Notes: generated by a model not told the origin, from the letters alone. Numbered from the stretch's first letter, positions 37,404 through 45,686 are shown. The stretch is DNA of 64,000 nt from Bacteroidales bacterium (GCA_017477245.1 JAFUWY010000018.1:1-64000), one strand, 5' to 3'. Made by a program: numbers and translations.

Positions 37404-38635
37404 CGACGAACGAAACCATCCAATACGACTGTTCACGCGGCTGCGTGGTCACGCACGAGGAGCAGACGGGCGAGACCCGCTGCACCTACCGGGCGGGCTG
37501 CTGCAAGCTCGGGGACTACAACTGGCTCAAGGATGCCGGCGACGGCACCTTCCGCAACCTCTTCGAAGTGCGTTTCAAGAACACCCGCAAGGGGTTCTAC
37601 ATCAACGACTCCCCGCAGAACATCCGCCTTGGCGACCTGGTGGTGGTCGAGGCCGTGACCGGCCAGGACCTCGGCATCGTGACGCTCGAGGGCCCCATCG
37701 TGGGGCGCCAGATGCGCAGCCGCGGGATCGATCCCGAGACCACGCAGTTCAAGAAGATCTACCGCAAGGCCCGCCAGAGCGACATCGAGAAGTGGCAGGA
37801 GGCCATTGCGCGTGAGCAGGACACGATGATCAAGGCCCGCCGGATCGCGGCGGAGATGGGCCTGGAGATGAAGATCGGGGACGTGGAGTTCCAGGGAGAC
37901 GGTTCCAAGGCCATCTTCTACTACATCGCCGACGGGCGCGTGGATTTCCGCCAGCTGATCAAGGTGTTCGCCGAGGAGTTCCGCATCCGCATCGAGATGA
38001 AGCAGATCGGCGCGCGGCAGGAGGCCGGCCTCATCGGCGGCCTCGGCATCTGCGGCCGCGAGCTGTGCTGCGCCAACTACATCTCTTCCTTCCAGAGCAT
38101 CTCCACGGCCGCCGCCCGTTGCCAGGACCTCTCGCTGAATCCGCAGAAACTGGCCGGCCAGTGCGGCAAGCTCAAGTGCTGCCTCAACTACGAGGTTGCC
38201 AATTACCTGGATGCGCAGTCGCGCATCCCCAAGCTCAGCGAGCCGCTCGCCTTCGAGGACGGCCTGGCGTACCTGCGCAAGACGGACATCCTGCGCGAGG
38301 TGATGTATTTCTCCTACGACAAGTCTTCCGATGCGCAGCTCTATCCGCTCGACGCCGCCGAGGTCTGGGACATCATCGAGATGAACCGCAACGGCGAGAA
38401 GCCGGAGTCGCTGCGCAGCGAGCCGGAGCCTTACGTGCCGGAGTTCGTGACGGCGGTCGGCGACGACAGCATCAGCCGTTTCGATGCGCCGAAGCGCAAG
38501 CGTTCCCGCGCCAAGAACCGAGCCCAGGCCCAGAAGCCTGCACAGGGTGCCGGCCAGGGCCGCGGACGCAACCGCCAGGGCGGCCGCGGCGGACAGCGGC
38601 CGCCGAAGCAGCAGAAACCTTCTTCCGGTCAGTGA
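37400..38635 (+). CDS. PSP1-domain protein, RicT-like
   Basis: A 411-residue protein. The PSP1 C-terminal domain is marked by QIGARQEAGLIGGLGICGRE and the cysteine-rich cluster ELCCANY with LAGQCGKLKCCLNYE, which in RicT binds Fe-S clusters. An N-terminal Cys pair lies near residues 10 and 32-33. The last 40 residues are a low-complexity Arg/Gln/Gly/Lys tail that may bind nucleic acid. In Firmicutes RicT acts with RicA/F in RNA maturation; the Bacteroidota role is not established. The order holB-ricT-gldH is what I expect in Bacteroidales. Confidence 0.88.
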   Translation: MTTNETIQYDCSRGCVVTHEEQTGETRCTYRAGCCKLGDYNWLKDAGDGTFRNLFEVRFKNTRKGFYINDSPQNIRLGDLVVVEAVTGQDLGIVTLEGPIVGRQMRSRGIDPETTQFKKIYRKARQSDIEKWQEAIAREQDTMIKARRIAAEMGLEMKIGDVEFQGDGSKAIFYYIADGRVDFRQLIKVFAEEFRIRIEMKQIGARQEAGLIGGLGICGRELCCANYISSFQSISTAAARCQDLSLNPQKLAGQCGKLKCCLNYEVANYLDAQSRIPKLSEPLAFEDGLAYLRKTDILREVMYFSYDKSSDAQLYPLDAAEVWDIIEMNRNGEKPESLRSEPEPYVPEFVTAVGDDSISRFDAPKRKRSRAKNRAQAQKPAQGAGQGRGRNRQGGRGGQRPPKQQKPSSGQ

Positions 38636-39069
38636 TGGGGCGCCGCTCCTTCCGTGGGTTTGCCTTGCTGGCCGCGCTGGCCTGCGGGTGGGCGCTGGCC
38701 GGCTGTTCGGAGCCGGACGGATACGAGGTGTTCGTGCGCCGCGATGCGGCCCGGGACGGCGTGTATGTGTATTCGTTGCCGCTGACGGATACCACGGCGG
38801 CTTATGATTTCTGGTTTTACAGCCGGGTGGATAGTCGCCCGGTCGAGAATCTCCAACTCAACGTGCAGTGGCTGGCGCCTTCGGGCAACGGTTTTTCCGA
38901 GACGGTCTACATGCGTCGCGTGGATCCGCGCGGGTCGCGGGAGCTGTACCGTAGCGGGATGGTGCCTGCCGAGGCGGGGGATTGGCAGCTGAGCGTGCGT
39001 CCGGTGGGCGTGGATGCCGGTTTCCAGGGGTTGGGGGTTGTTTGCAAGAGACAAGATGGGACACGATAA
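38635..39069 (+). CDS. gldH: GldH-like lipoprotein
   Basis: A 144-residue lipoprotein with signal FRGFALLAALACGWALAGC (lipobox LAGC). The mature part is beta-rich: VYVYSLPLTDTTAAYDFWFY, LQLNVQWLAPSGNGFSETVY and WQLSVRPVGV, which follow the GldH plan. GldH was named for gliding motility but is also widespread in non-gliding Bacteroidales. The ATG overlaps the RicT stop by one base, and the end overlaps trmB by 14 bases. It is a little shorter than usual, and the call rests partly on gene order. Confidence 0.72.
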   Translation: MGRRSFRGFALLAALACGWALAGCSEPDGYEVFVRRDAARDGVYVYSLPLTDTTAAYDFWFYSRVDSRPVENLQLNVQWLAPSGNGFSETVYMRRVDPRGSRELYRSGMVPAEAGDWQLSVRPVGVDAGFQGLGVVCKRQDGTR

Positions 39070-40225
39070 GCTTCGCAAGTTCGCGGAGAACGAGACGTTC
39101 TCCTGCCTGCTTCAGCCTTCGGCGCAGGAGCTCCTGGCCGACGGTTATTTCAATCTTCGCGATCATGCCGTCAAGGGGCATTGGAATCGGTTTTTCGATT
39201 CCTTGGCGGGGGCAGGGTCTCCCCTGCAGGACTTCGCGCTGCGCGCTCATCCCTCCCAACCTGACGGTTGGGCCCCTCCCGTTCACGAGGCCACGGGCGG
39301 CCACGGTCCTGCAGGGGAGACCCTGCCCCCGCCCGTACAGGAATCGAAAATAGATGATATCGATTCCTGCTCGCGGATTGCTGCCGTTGCCGGTGCCAGG
39401 ACGGATATCGTCCTGGAACTGGGCTGCGGAAAGGGGGAGTACACGATCGCATTGGCGGAGCGGCATCCGGAGCGGGATTATATCGGGGTGGATATCAAGG
39501 GAGCGCGTCTGTGGAAGGGTGCGAAGTATGCGACGGAGCACCGGCTGCCCAACGTGGCGTTCCTGCGGACGCGGGTGGAGTTCATCACGGCGTTCTTCGC
39601 CCCGGGCGAGGTGTCCGAGGTCTGGCTGACCTTCTCGGACCCGCAGTTCCGCAGCGAGAACTCGCGGCTGTCTTCGCCGCTCTTCCTGGAGCGTTACCGC
39701 AGTTTCATGAAGCCCGGCGGCGTCGTCCACCTCAAGACCGATTCGCGTTTCCTGCACGAGTATACCCGCGCCGTCTGCGAACTCAACGGCCTGCGCATCC
39801 TCGCCTGCACGATTGACCTGTACGGGATGTCCGCCGGAGATCAAGCCGACAGGCAGTCCCCTCCCGCGGACTGTGCCACCCTCGGCATCATAAGAGGGGG
39901 GACCGCAAGCGAAGCGCAGCGGTGGGGTCCGGCGCAGCCGGACGTCTGCGGGAGGGGACTGCCTGTCGGCTCTCCGGCAGAGATCCCGGAGGAAGTGCGG
40001 TCGGTGCAGACGTTCTATGAGAAGTTGTTCCTGGAGCAAGGTTACCCGATCACGTACCTGTCGTTCGTGATCGACCACGACGGACCGTACCGCAGTCCGG
40101 TCGAGGCGGGGACCTTCGACACGGACTACTGGCGGAGCGTCGAGGGGCCGCGCCTGCTCTTCGGCCACGACTCCGCCGAGACCCGCCGGCAGAAATTGAA
40201 GGAAGCGGCGGCGCGTGATGAGTAA
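39056..40225 (+). CDS. trmB: tRNA (guanine-N7)-methyltransferase with two in-frame palindromic inserts
   Basis: A 389-residue protein, far longer than the 220-260 usual for TrmB. The family parts are intact: LRKFAENETF and AVKGHWNRFF at the front, the SAM loop VLELGCGKGEYTIAL, FIGVD-type YIGVDIKGARLW, then VWLTFSDPQFRSENSRL and VHLKTDSRFLHEYT, and finally VRSVQTFYEKLFLEQG. Between GHWNRFFDS and the SAM motif lies an insert of about 55 codons made of a long palindrome (39192-39350). Between IDLYG and EEVRSVQTFYE lies a second (39823-39988). Both keep the frame and fall where family members have loops. The enzyme forms m7G46 in tRNA; whether this version is active is open. Confidence 0.9.
   Translation: MGHDKLRKFAENETFSCLLQPSAQELLADGYFNLRDHAVKGHWNRFFDSLAGAGSPLQDFALRAHPSQPDGWAPPVHEATGGHGPAGETLPPPVQESKIDDIDSCSRIAAVAGARTDIVLELGCGKGEYTIALAERHPERDYIGVDIKGARLWKGAKYATEHRLPNVAFLRTRVEFITAFFAPGEVSEVWLTFSDPQFRSENSRLSSPLFLERYRSFMKPGGVVHLKTDSRFLHEYTRAVCELNGLRILACTIDLYGMSAGDQADRQSPPADCATLGIIRGGTASEAQRWGPAQPDVCGRGLPVGSPAEIPEEVRSVQTFYEKLFLEQGYPITYLSFVIDHDGPYRSPVEAGTFDTDYWRSVEGPRLLFGHDSAETRRQKLKEAAARDE
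39192..39350. repeat. long palindromic element in trmB (first)
   Basis: The core arms 39205-39231 and 39307-39333 are perfectly complementary over 27 nt (beginning GGCGGGGGCAGG). Outer arms 39192-39203 and 39339-39350 add a further perfect 12 bp (TTTTCGATTCCT). Inside is a hairpin, CCCAACC-TGAC-GGTTGGG. The 9-mer TCGATTCCT occurs directly repeated at 39195-39203 and 39360-39368. Taking that as a target duplication, the inserted unit is 39204-39359, 156 bp or 52 codons. Confidence 0.9.
39823..39988. repeat. long palindromic element in trmB (second)
   Basis: The core arms 39845-39867 and 39948-39970 are perfectly complementary over 23 nt (starting GCCGACAGGCAG). Outer arms continue through GCCGGAGA/TCTCCGGC (39833-39840 with 39971-39978) and more weakly to 39823 and 39988. 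The interior has a perfect 7-bp hairpin with a GCA loop (GTCCGGC-GCA-GCCGGAC, 39927-39943). The core resembles the first trmB element (GGCAG followed by CCCCT). I found no convincing target duplication. Confidence 0.88.
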
Positions 40226-40250
40226 AATGTTGATAATGAGTAATTAAAGA

Positions 40251-40285
40251 AAATCTCTGGTATCTAAATTAAATACCAGAGATTT
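40251..40285. terminator. bidirectional terminator between trmB and the aldo/keto reductase gene
   Basis: A perfect 13-bp stem (AAATCTCTGGTAT / ATACCAGAGATTT) around a 9-nt AT-rich loop. It lies between two converging genes. The stem is AT-rich and lacks a long U-run, so efficiency is uncertain. Confidence 0.65.
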
Positions 40286-40321
40286 CAGTTTTCGTTGATT
40301 CTCAGCAGGTTGCTGATCACG

Positions 40322-41662
40322 CTATTCGATCGTCTCGCGCTTCAGGCTCTCGATGTAACGGTCGATGCGCCGCAGCTGGTCCGGGATGCGGATGTTCTGC
40401 GGACACTCCTTCTCGCACTTGCGGCAGGCGATGCAGTGGTCGGCCTGGCGGACCGTCGGGATGGCTTCGTTGTAGGCCAGCAGGTAGCGGCGGCGCGCCC
40501 GGGCGTAGTCCTTCTGCTCCTTGCTCTCCACGTAGGTGCCGGCGGTGACGTTGTCGTTGTAGAACTTGAAGATGCCCGGGATGTTGATGCCGTAGGGGCA
40601 GGGCATGCAGTACTGGCAGGCCGTGCAGGGCACCAGCGGGTAGTTCTCCCAGCGGTCGGCGATGTCCCAGAGCAGCTGCTTCTCCTCGTCGGTCAGCGGC
40701 TCGAAATCCAGGAAGTTCTCGAGGTTGTCCTGCAGGTGCTCCATGTAGGTCATGCCGCTCAGCGCGCACATCACGCGGGGGAAGCTGCCGACGTAGCGGA
40801 ATGCCCAGGAGGCGATGGAACGCTGGGGCTCGCGGGCCTTGAGCCGGTCGGCGAGGTCGGCCGGGATGTTGGCGAGACGGCCGCCGCGCAGCGGCTCCAT
40901 GATCACGATGGGGATGCCACGCTTGTCCAGCTCCTCATAGAGGTAGTCGGCGCGGGTGTTGCGTCCGGACGGATGCAGCCAGTCGACGTAGTTCATCTGG
41001 ATCTGCACGAAGTCCCAATGGTACTTGTCGTGCAGGGCCATCATGGCGTCGAACCCTTCCTTGTGGCCGTGGAAGGAGAAGCCGAGGTTCTTGATGCGGC
41101 CGGCCTCCCGCTCCTTTACCAGGAAGTCGGTGACGCCGTTGTCGCCGAAACGTCCGTTGAAGTCGTTGATGTCCTTGATGGAGTGCAGCAGGTAGTAGTC
41201 GATGTAGTCCGTCTGGAAGATCTCGAACGACCGCTTGTACATCTTGATGCAGTTCTCGAAGCTGTTGGGGCTCATGATGGAGAGCTTGGTCGCCAGCTTC
41301 CAGCTGTCGCGCGGGTGGCGGTTGAGGGCCTCGGCGGTGGCGCGTTCGCTGTCGCCGCCCAGGTACACCGGGGAGGTGTCGAAATAGTTGACCCCATGCT
41401 CGAGGGCGAAGTCCACCAGGCGGTTGACCTCCTCCTGGTCGATGACATTGCGCCCGTTGGCGTCTTTCTTCATCGGCCAGCGCATGCAGCCGTAGCCGAG
41501 CGTGCCGATGCCCGGGTAGTTCTGGAGCATCGCTCCCTTGAGTTCCTTGTTGCCTTGGAAGTCGGAGGCGACCGCTTGTTCGGCAGCCTTGGGGGCGCAG
41601 GCGGCAACACCGAGCGCCGCGGCGCCCATGCCTGCAGATTTCAAAAAGTCTCTTCTGTCCAT
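40322..41662 (-). CDS. Tat-exported aldo/keto reductase with C-terminal ferredoxin domain
   Basis: A 446-residue protein. The N-terminus has a twin-arginine signal, MDRRDFLKSAGMGAAALG, ending in a lipobox-like VAAC. The aldo/keto reductase barrel follows, with tetrad residues in VNYFDTSPVYLGG (Asp, Tyr), ATKLSI (Lys) and YYLLHSI (His). The C-terminal ferredoxin has CTACQYCMPCPYG and CIACRKCEKECPQ, i.e. two 4Fe-4S sites. The start at 41662 is 5 bases after the stop of the polyferredoxin gene, so they are co-transcribed and probably exchange electrons. The substrate is unknown. The longer frame upstream overlaps the polyferredoxin gene and is rejected. Confidence 0.88.
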   Translation of the reverse strand: MDRRDFLKSAGMGAAALGVAACAPKAAEQAVASDFQGNKELKGAMLQNYPGIGTLGYGCMRWPMKKDANGRNVIDQEEVNRLVDFALEHGVNYFDTSPVYLGGDSERATAEALNRHPRDSWKLATKLSIMSPNSFENCIKMYKRSFEIFQTDYIDYYLLHSIKDINDFNGRFGDNGVTDFLVKEREAGRIKNLGFSFHGHKEGFDAMMALHDKYHWDFVQIQMNYVDWLHPSGRNTRADYLYEELDKRGIPIVIMEPLRGGRLANIPADLADRLKAREPQRSIASWAFRYVGSFPRVMCALSGMTYMEHLQDNLENFLDFEPLTDEEKQLLWDIADRWENYPLVPCTACQYCMPCPYGINIPGIFKFYNDNVTAGTYVESKEQKDYARARRRYLLAYNEAIPTVRQADHCIACRKCEKECPQNIRIPDQLRRIDRYIESLKRETIE

Positions 41663-41667
41663 AGGGC

Positions 41668-43167
41668 TTACGCGTTTTGGGTGTGGTGTACGGAGATGCC
41701 GCGCACGGTGATGGCGCTGATCGGTCGGGACGGACACAGGTTCTCGCAGGCGCCGCAGCCGATGCACTGGGCCTCGGCGACGGTCGGGACGGGGAACTGT
41801 GCGCCCTCGGTCTTGACCATCCGGATGGCGCCGGACGGGCAGTGGTAGGCGCAGTTGCCGCAACTCTCCTTGCCCTGGGCGGCGAAGCAGAGTTCGAGGT
41901 TGACGTGGGCCAGGCCGATCTGGATCGTCTGTTTCTGGTCCTCGGTCACGGGGAGGATGGCGCCCGCCGGGCAGACCTGGCTGCAGGCGGTGCACTCCGG
42001 GCGGCAGTAACCCTTCTCGTAGCCCATCTCGGGCTGCAGGAAGTGGGAGAAGTCGGACGAGGGGCGGAGCACGCCGTTGGGACAGGCGCTCACGCACAGC
42101 TGGCAGGCGGTGCAGTGGTCGTAGAAAGACTTCACGCTGCCGGCGCCGAACGGCACCAGGCGCGTGCCGCGCTCGGGATTCTGCTTGTCGATGACCGTGG
42201 CGAATCCGCCGTGCATGTGGTCCTCCTGGGCCTTGGCGGCGAGGGCCGTGCCCACGAACGCCGTCGTGGCGAGGAAAGCCCGGCGTCCGCCGTCAGACTT
42301 CGGAGCGGCGGGAGACGCGGGGGCGGCCTCGATCCGGGCGCCCTTGAACCCCACGAAACGGTACTTCAGCGCACCTTCCGTGCAGTTGTCCAGGCAGTCG
42401 AAGCAGTCCACGCAGCGGGAGTAGTCGATCCTGTGGTTCTGCGTGTCGATGCAGGAAGCCTTGCAGCCCCGGCCGCAACGCCCGCAGTTGGTGCACTTCG
42501 ACAGGTCGATGGTCGGGCGGAACAGGGAGAAGCGGCTCACCAGGCCCAGGGTCGTGCCCACGGGGCAGATGGTGTTGCAGTACTCCCGGCCCCAGAGCCA
42601 GGCGCAGCAGAAGATCACCACCAGCGTCACCAGGCCCGTGATGAGCAGGGCCGGCACGACGGAGCCGGAGGCGGCGCCGAAGACGCTCCGCACGATGCGC
42701 CCGTAGGCGCTGTACGGCGCGATCAGCGCGATCAGCATCTGGCCGCTGACGAAAATCGAGACGAGGGAGAGCACGAGCACGCCGTAGCGCACCCATTTGT
42801 GTTCCGGCACATAGCTGAAGCGCTTGAGGTACTGCTTCACCACGGGTTTCTCCGTGGATCCGCTCTCCTTGAGCTTCTTCAGGCGGCGGGTCTGGGCGTC
42901 CTGCATCCATTTGCCGCCGGTGCGGCGGATCCACAGGACCACGTCCTGGAACACGCCCATCGGGCAGATGACGGAGCAATACAGGCGGCCGAAGACGAAC
43001 GTGAGCAGCAGGATGCCTGCGATCACGGCGAAATTGAGGGCCAGGGCCGAAGGGAGGAACTGGAGCTTGGCCATCCATCCCCACCACTCCTGGCCGATGC
43101 CCACGAAGAGCAGCGTGATCCCCACGAAGAAGACCGCTGCCAGGGCGATTCGGATTTTGCGTAGCAT
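41668..43167 (-). CDS. membrane polyferredoxin resembling a NapH-NapG fusion
   Basis: A 499-residue protein. The first half (1-210) is a NapH/CcoG-like membrane part with four to five helices and two CxxxCP motifs (YCSVICPMG at 63-71, YCNTICPVG at 197-204). A ferredoxin pair (CTNCGRCGRGC, CVDCFDCLDNC) follows at 225-262. At 295-312 an internal twin-arginine-like hydrophobic segment, GGRRAFLATTAFVGTALA, precedes a NapG-like set of further CxxCxxC clusters. The layout looks like a membrane quinol-oxidising ferredoxin fused to a periplasmic one. The ATG at 43167 was chosen because the longer frame enters the -7 motif (43204-43197). It is paired with the ferredoxin-type reductase gene. Confidence 0.85.
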   Translation of the reverse strand: MLRKIRIALAAVFFVGITLLFVGIGQEWWGWMAKLQFLPSALALNFAVIAGILLLTFVFGRLYCSVICPMGVFQDVVLWIRRTGGKWMQDAQTRRLKKLKESGSTEKPVVKQYLKRFSYVPEHKWVRYGVLVLSLVSIFVSGQMLIALIAPYSAYGRIVRSVFGAASGSVVPALLITGLVTLVVIFCCAWLWGREYCNTICPVGTTLGLVSRFSLFRPTIDLSKCTNCGRCGRGCKASCIDTQNHRIDYSRCVDCFDCLDNCTEGALKYRFVGFKGARIEAAPASPAAPKSDGGRRAFLATTAFVGTALAAKAQEDHMHGGFATVIDKQNPERGTRLVPFGAGSVKSFYDHCTACQLCVSACPNGVLRPSSDFSHFLQPEMGYEKGYCRPECTACSQVCPAGAILPVTEDQKQTIQIGLAHVNLELCFAAQGKESCGNCAYHCPSGAIRMVKTEGAQFPVPTVAEAQCIGCGACENLCPSRPISAITVRGISVHHTQNA

Positions 43168-43196
43168 ATTCGGATAAAAACGGTGTGTAATGGGCA

Positions 43197-43204
43197 CAAA
43201 TATA
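43197..43204 (-). promoter_or_regulatory. -7 promoter motif (TATATTTG) for the polyferredoxin gene
   Basis: A full match on the minus strand, 29 bases ahead of the ATG at 43167, in an AT-rich gap that starts 83 bases after the end of the fusion gene upstream. Confidence 0.55.
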
Positions 43205-43286
43205 CGGCAATTCTACGAAAAATCCTTTGCAGATTTTTCGGTTTCATTTACCAATTTTACGTTTTTTGCCCGTTCCGGGGCGGAGG

Positions 43287-45686
43287 CTATGCGGCGCGCC
43301 AGGATTCCGGCTCGCGCCAGCCCTTGAGGAAGTCGGCGGCGGCCATGCGTTTCTTGCCGGCGAGCTGCAGGTCGGTGACCTCCAGGGCGCCGTCGGCCGT
43401 GGCGATGGCGAGGTAGGACTTGCCGTCGGAGAGGACCGTGCCCGGGGCGGCGTGCAGGTCGGGCCGCTTCTCCGTCCGGTAAATCTTCAGGGTCGTCGTC
43501 TCTTCATCCCGCTGGAGCGTAGTGAAAGCGGCCGGGTATGGCGAGAGGCCGCGGATGAGGTTGTAAATCTCGTCCGTGCGGCGGGTCCAGTCGATGTGGC
43601 AGAGCTCCTTGGTAAGTTTCGGGGCCGGTTTGAGCTCCTCGGACCCCTGGATGAAGGAGCGCTGGACGCGCAGCTCGACGTTGCGCTGGATCAGGCCCTC
43701 GACCGTCTGCAGTACCAGGTCGGAGCCGATCTCCATGAGCTCGTCGTGCAGCTCGCCGGCCGTCTCGTCCGGGCGGATCCTGCACTCCTGGCGCAGGATG
43801 ATGCCGCCGGTATCGATGTCCTTGTCGATCATGAAGGTGGTGACGCCCGTCATCTTCTCTCCGTTGATCACGGCCCAGTTGATCGGGGCGGCGCCTCGGT
43901 ACTGCGGCAGCAGCGCCGCGTGGAGGTTGAAGGTGCCGAGCTTCGGCATCGACCAGACCTCCTCGGGGAGCATCCGGAAGGCCACGACGACGAACAGGTC
44001 GGCCTTCCAGGCGGCCAGGGCCTGGAGGAACTCCGGATCCTTGAGCTTCACCGGCTGCAGGACGGGGATGCCGTGGGCCACGGCATACTGCTTGACGGCG
44101 CTCTCATTGACCTTGAGGCCGCGTCCGCTGGGCTTGTCGGCCACCGTGACCACGCCGACGACCTTGTAGCCGGCCTTGACGAGGGTGTCGAGCGGCTTCA
44201 CCGCGAATTCGGGCGTACCCATGTAGACGATGCGCGTAGGGCGGAACAGGCGCTGGATCTTGCTGAAGACCCTCCGGCGCCAGATCTTGAATTGGTCCAT
44301 GTTGAAGAGTTCGGAGTCCCGGAGCGCCTTCCAGGTGAAGAAGGCGCCGATGGGTGCGATCACGGCACAGGCGATGAAGACGCCGACCGGGGTCTCCACG
44401 GCCCCGTCGCGCGCCAGCTTGTTGCCGGAGATGTTGATGACGTAATAGATGACGAAGAAGAAGACGGAGATGATGAGGCCCACGCCGAGCCCGCCGTTCT
44501 TGCTGCGCACGAGCGAGCCCATCGGCGCCCCGATGAAGAAGAGCAGGAAGCAGGAGAGCCCCGCCGCGTATTTCTCCAGGTAGGACAGCCCGGACTGCCG
44601 GAGGTTGTAGCTCTGGTCGTAGGTCTCGAACTTGTAGTTGTTGATCTCGCTCGAGAGTTTCAGCGCGTTCTCACCGGCCTGCGTGTAGGCGCGGGCTTCC
44701 TCGCCCGCGTTCGCCCAGGTCAGGTAGTCCGGATTGTCGTAGAACGGGCGGGCCGGATTGCGGGTCGCCGTGTCCAGCTGCTTGAGCAGGATCAGCGTCG
44801 GGTTCTTGCGGACCAACTCGTAGTGCATGTCGTGCAGGGAGTCCATGTAGTGGCCGAGCGAATCCTGCATGTGGAGCAGCTCGCCCATCTGCTTGGTCTT
44901 GACCTGGTCGTCGAACCGGGCGGAGTCGGACTTCTCGAAGCTGTAGTTCTTGAGCGGGATCAGCAGGTCCTGCCGGACGAAGTCGATGTGCTGGAGGACC
45001 AGGGACGTGTCGTTGTAGCGCAGCGTGTTGTCCTCGAGGTAGGTGGAGCCGTTGTGCAGCGTGAAGGTCAGGTAGTCCTTGGTCTTGGCCATCTTGATGA
45101 CGGCGGAGTCGGCCAGGGTCACGGAGATGTTGCCCTTGCGGGCCGTGTGGTCGTAGACCTGCACGTCATAGAGCATCTTGCTCTCCTTGTCCTGGTCGCC
45201 GACCCGGAGGATGTAGCCGTCGATGCCGTCGTAGAAGGTCCCCGGCGGGATCTTGATCTCGTCCTTGGTGCGCGCGATGTCGTCGCGCAGGGTGTAGATC
45301 TGGTTGTAGGCGTAGGGAACCAGCTTGGCGCAGACCAGGAAGGTGCCGCCGGCGATCAGCGCCGCGGCCACGGCAAGCGGGGCGATGACCCGGCCGAAGG
45401 AGATGCCTGACGCGCGGATGGCCATCAGCTCGCTGTGTTCGGCGAGCTGCCCGATGGTCATCGTGGCGGCGAGCAGGGTGGCGAGCGGCAGGGCCAGGGG
45501 CAGGGCCAGGCTGCATACGCCCCAGAACAGGAATTCCAGGACGGTGCGGATGCCGAGCCCCTTGCCTACCAGCTCGTCGATGTAGAGCCAGAGGGTCTGC
45601 ATCATCAGGATGAAGACCACGACCATCAGGATCGCGACGAACGGTCCGATGAACGCTTTCAATATGAAGCGGTCGAGTTTCTTCAT
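43287..45686 (-). CDS. fusion of LptF/LptG-type permease and methionyl-tRNA formyltransferase
   Basis: One uninterrupted 799-residue frame. Residues 1-about 470 are an LptF/G (YjgP/YjgQ) permease: helices at 10-35, 50-75, 90-115, a beta-rich periplasmic region, then three helices from about 360 (LSCFLLFFIGAPMGSLVR). Residues about 485-799 are Fmt: RIVYMGTPEFAVKPLDTLVK at the start, then FNLHAALLPQYRGAAPINW (the Asn and His of the active site), MIDKDIDTGG (the catalytic Asp), and the C-terminal tRNA-binding domain. No stop or frame change separates the parts. A Met near residue 464 could allow internal initiation. Known roles: LPS transport at the inner membrane, and formylation of initiator Met-tRNA. 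Joining them is unexpected. Confidence 0.92.
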   Translation of the reverse strand: MKKLDRFILKAFIGPFVAILMVVVFILMMQTLWLYIDELVGKGLGIRTVLEFLFWGVCSLALPLALPLATLLAATMTIGQLAEHSELMAIRASGISFGRVIAPLAVAAALIAGGTFLVCAKLVPYAYNQIYTLRDDIARTKDEIKIPPGTFYDGIDGYILRVGDQDKESKMLYDVQVYDHTARKGNISVTLADSAVIKMAKTKDYLTFTLHNGSTYLEDNTLRYNDTSLVLQHIDFVRQDLLIPLKNYSFEKSDSARFDDQVKTKQMGELLHMQDSLGHYMDSLHDMHYELVRKNPTLILLKQLDTATRNPARPFYDNPDYLTWANAGEEARAYTQAGENALKLSSEINNYKFETYDQSYNLRQSGLSYLEKYAAGLSCFLLFFIGAPMGSLVRSKNGGLGVGLIISVFFFVIYYVINISGNKLARDGAVETPVGVFIACAVIAPIGAFFTWKALRDSELFNMDQFKIWRRRVFSKIQRLFRPTRIVYMGTPEFAVKPLDTLVKAGYKVVGVVTVADKPSGRGLKVNESAVKQYAVAHGIPVLQPVKLKDPEFLQALAAWKADLFVVVAFRMLPEEVWSMPKLGTFNLHAALLPQYRGAAPINWAVINGEKMTGVTTFMIDKDIDTGGIILRQECRIRPDETAGELHDELMEIGSDLVLQTVEGLIQRNVELRVQRSFIQGSEELKPAPKLTKELCHIDWTRRTDEIYNLIRGLSPYPAAFTTLQRDEETTTLKIYRTEKRPDLHAAPGTVLSDGKSYLAIATADGALEVTDLQLAGKKRMAAADFLKGWREPESWRAA

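Noticed and set aside
39980-39985. GAGATC repeat (39837-39842 and 39980-39985) as a target duplication of the second trmB element
   Set aside because: It is only 6 bp exact, and the 143-bp spacing would shift the frame on removal, so it is more likely chance.
38858-40168. A 436-codon minus-strand frame spanning both trmB palindromes
   Set aside because: No motif. It is a by-product of stop-free repeats and high GC. It is useful only as evidence that the repeats lack stops on both strands.
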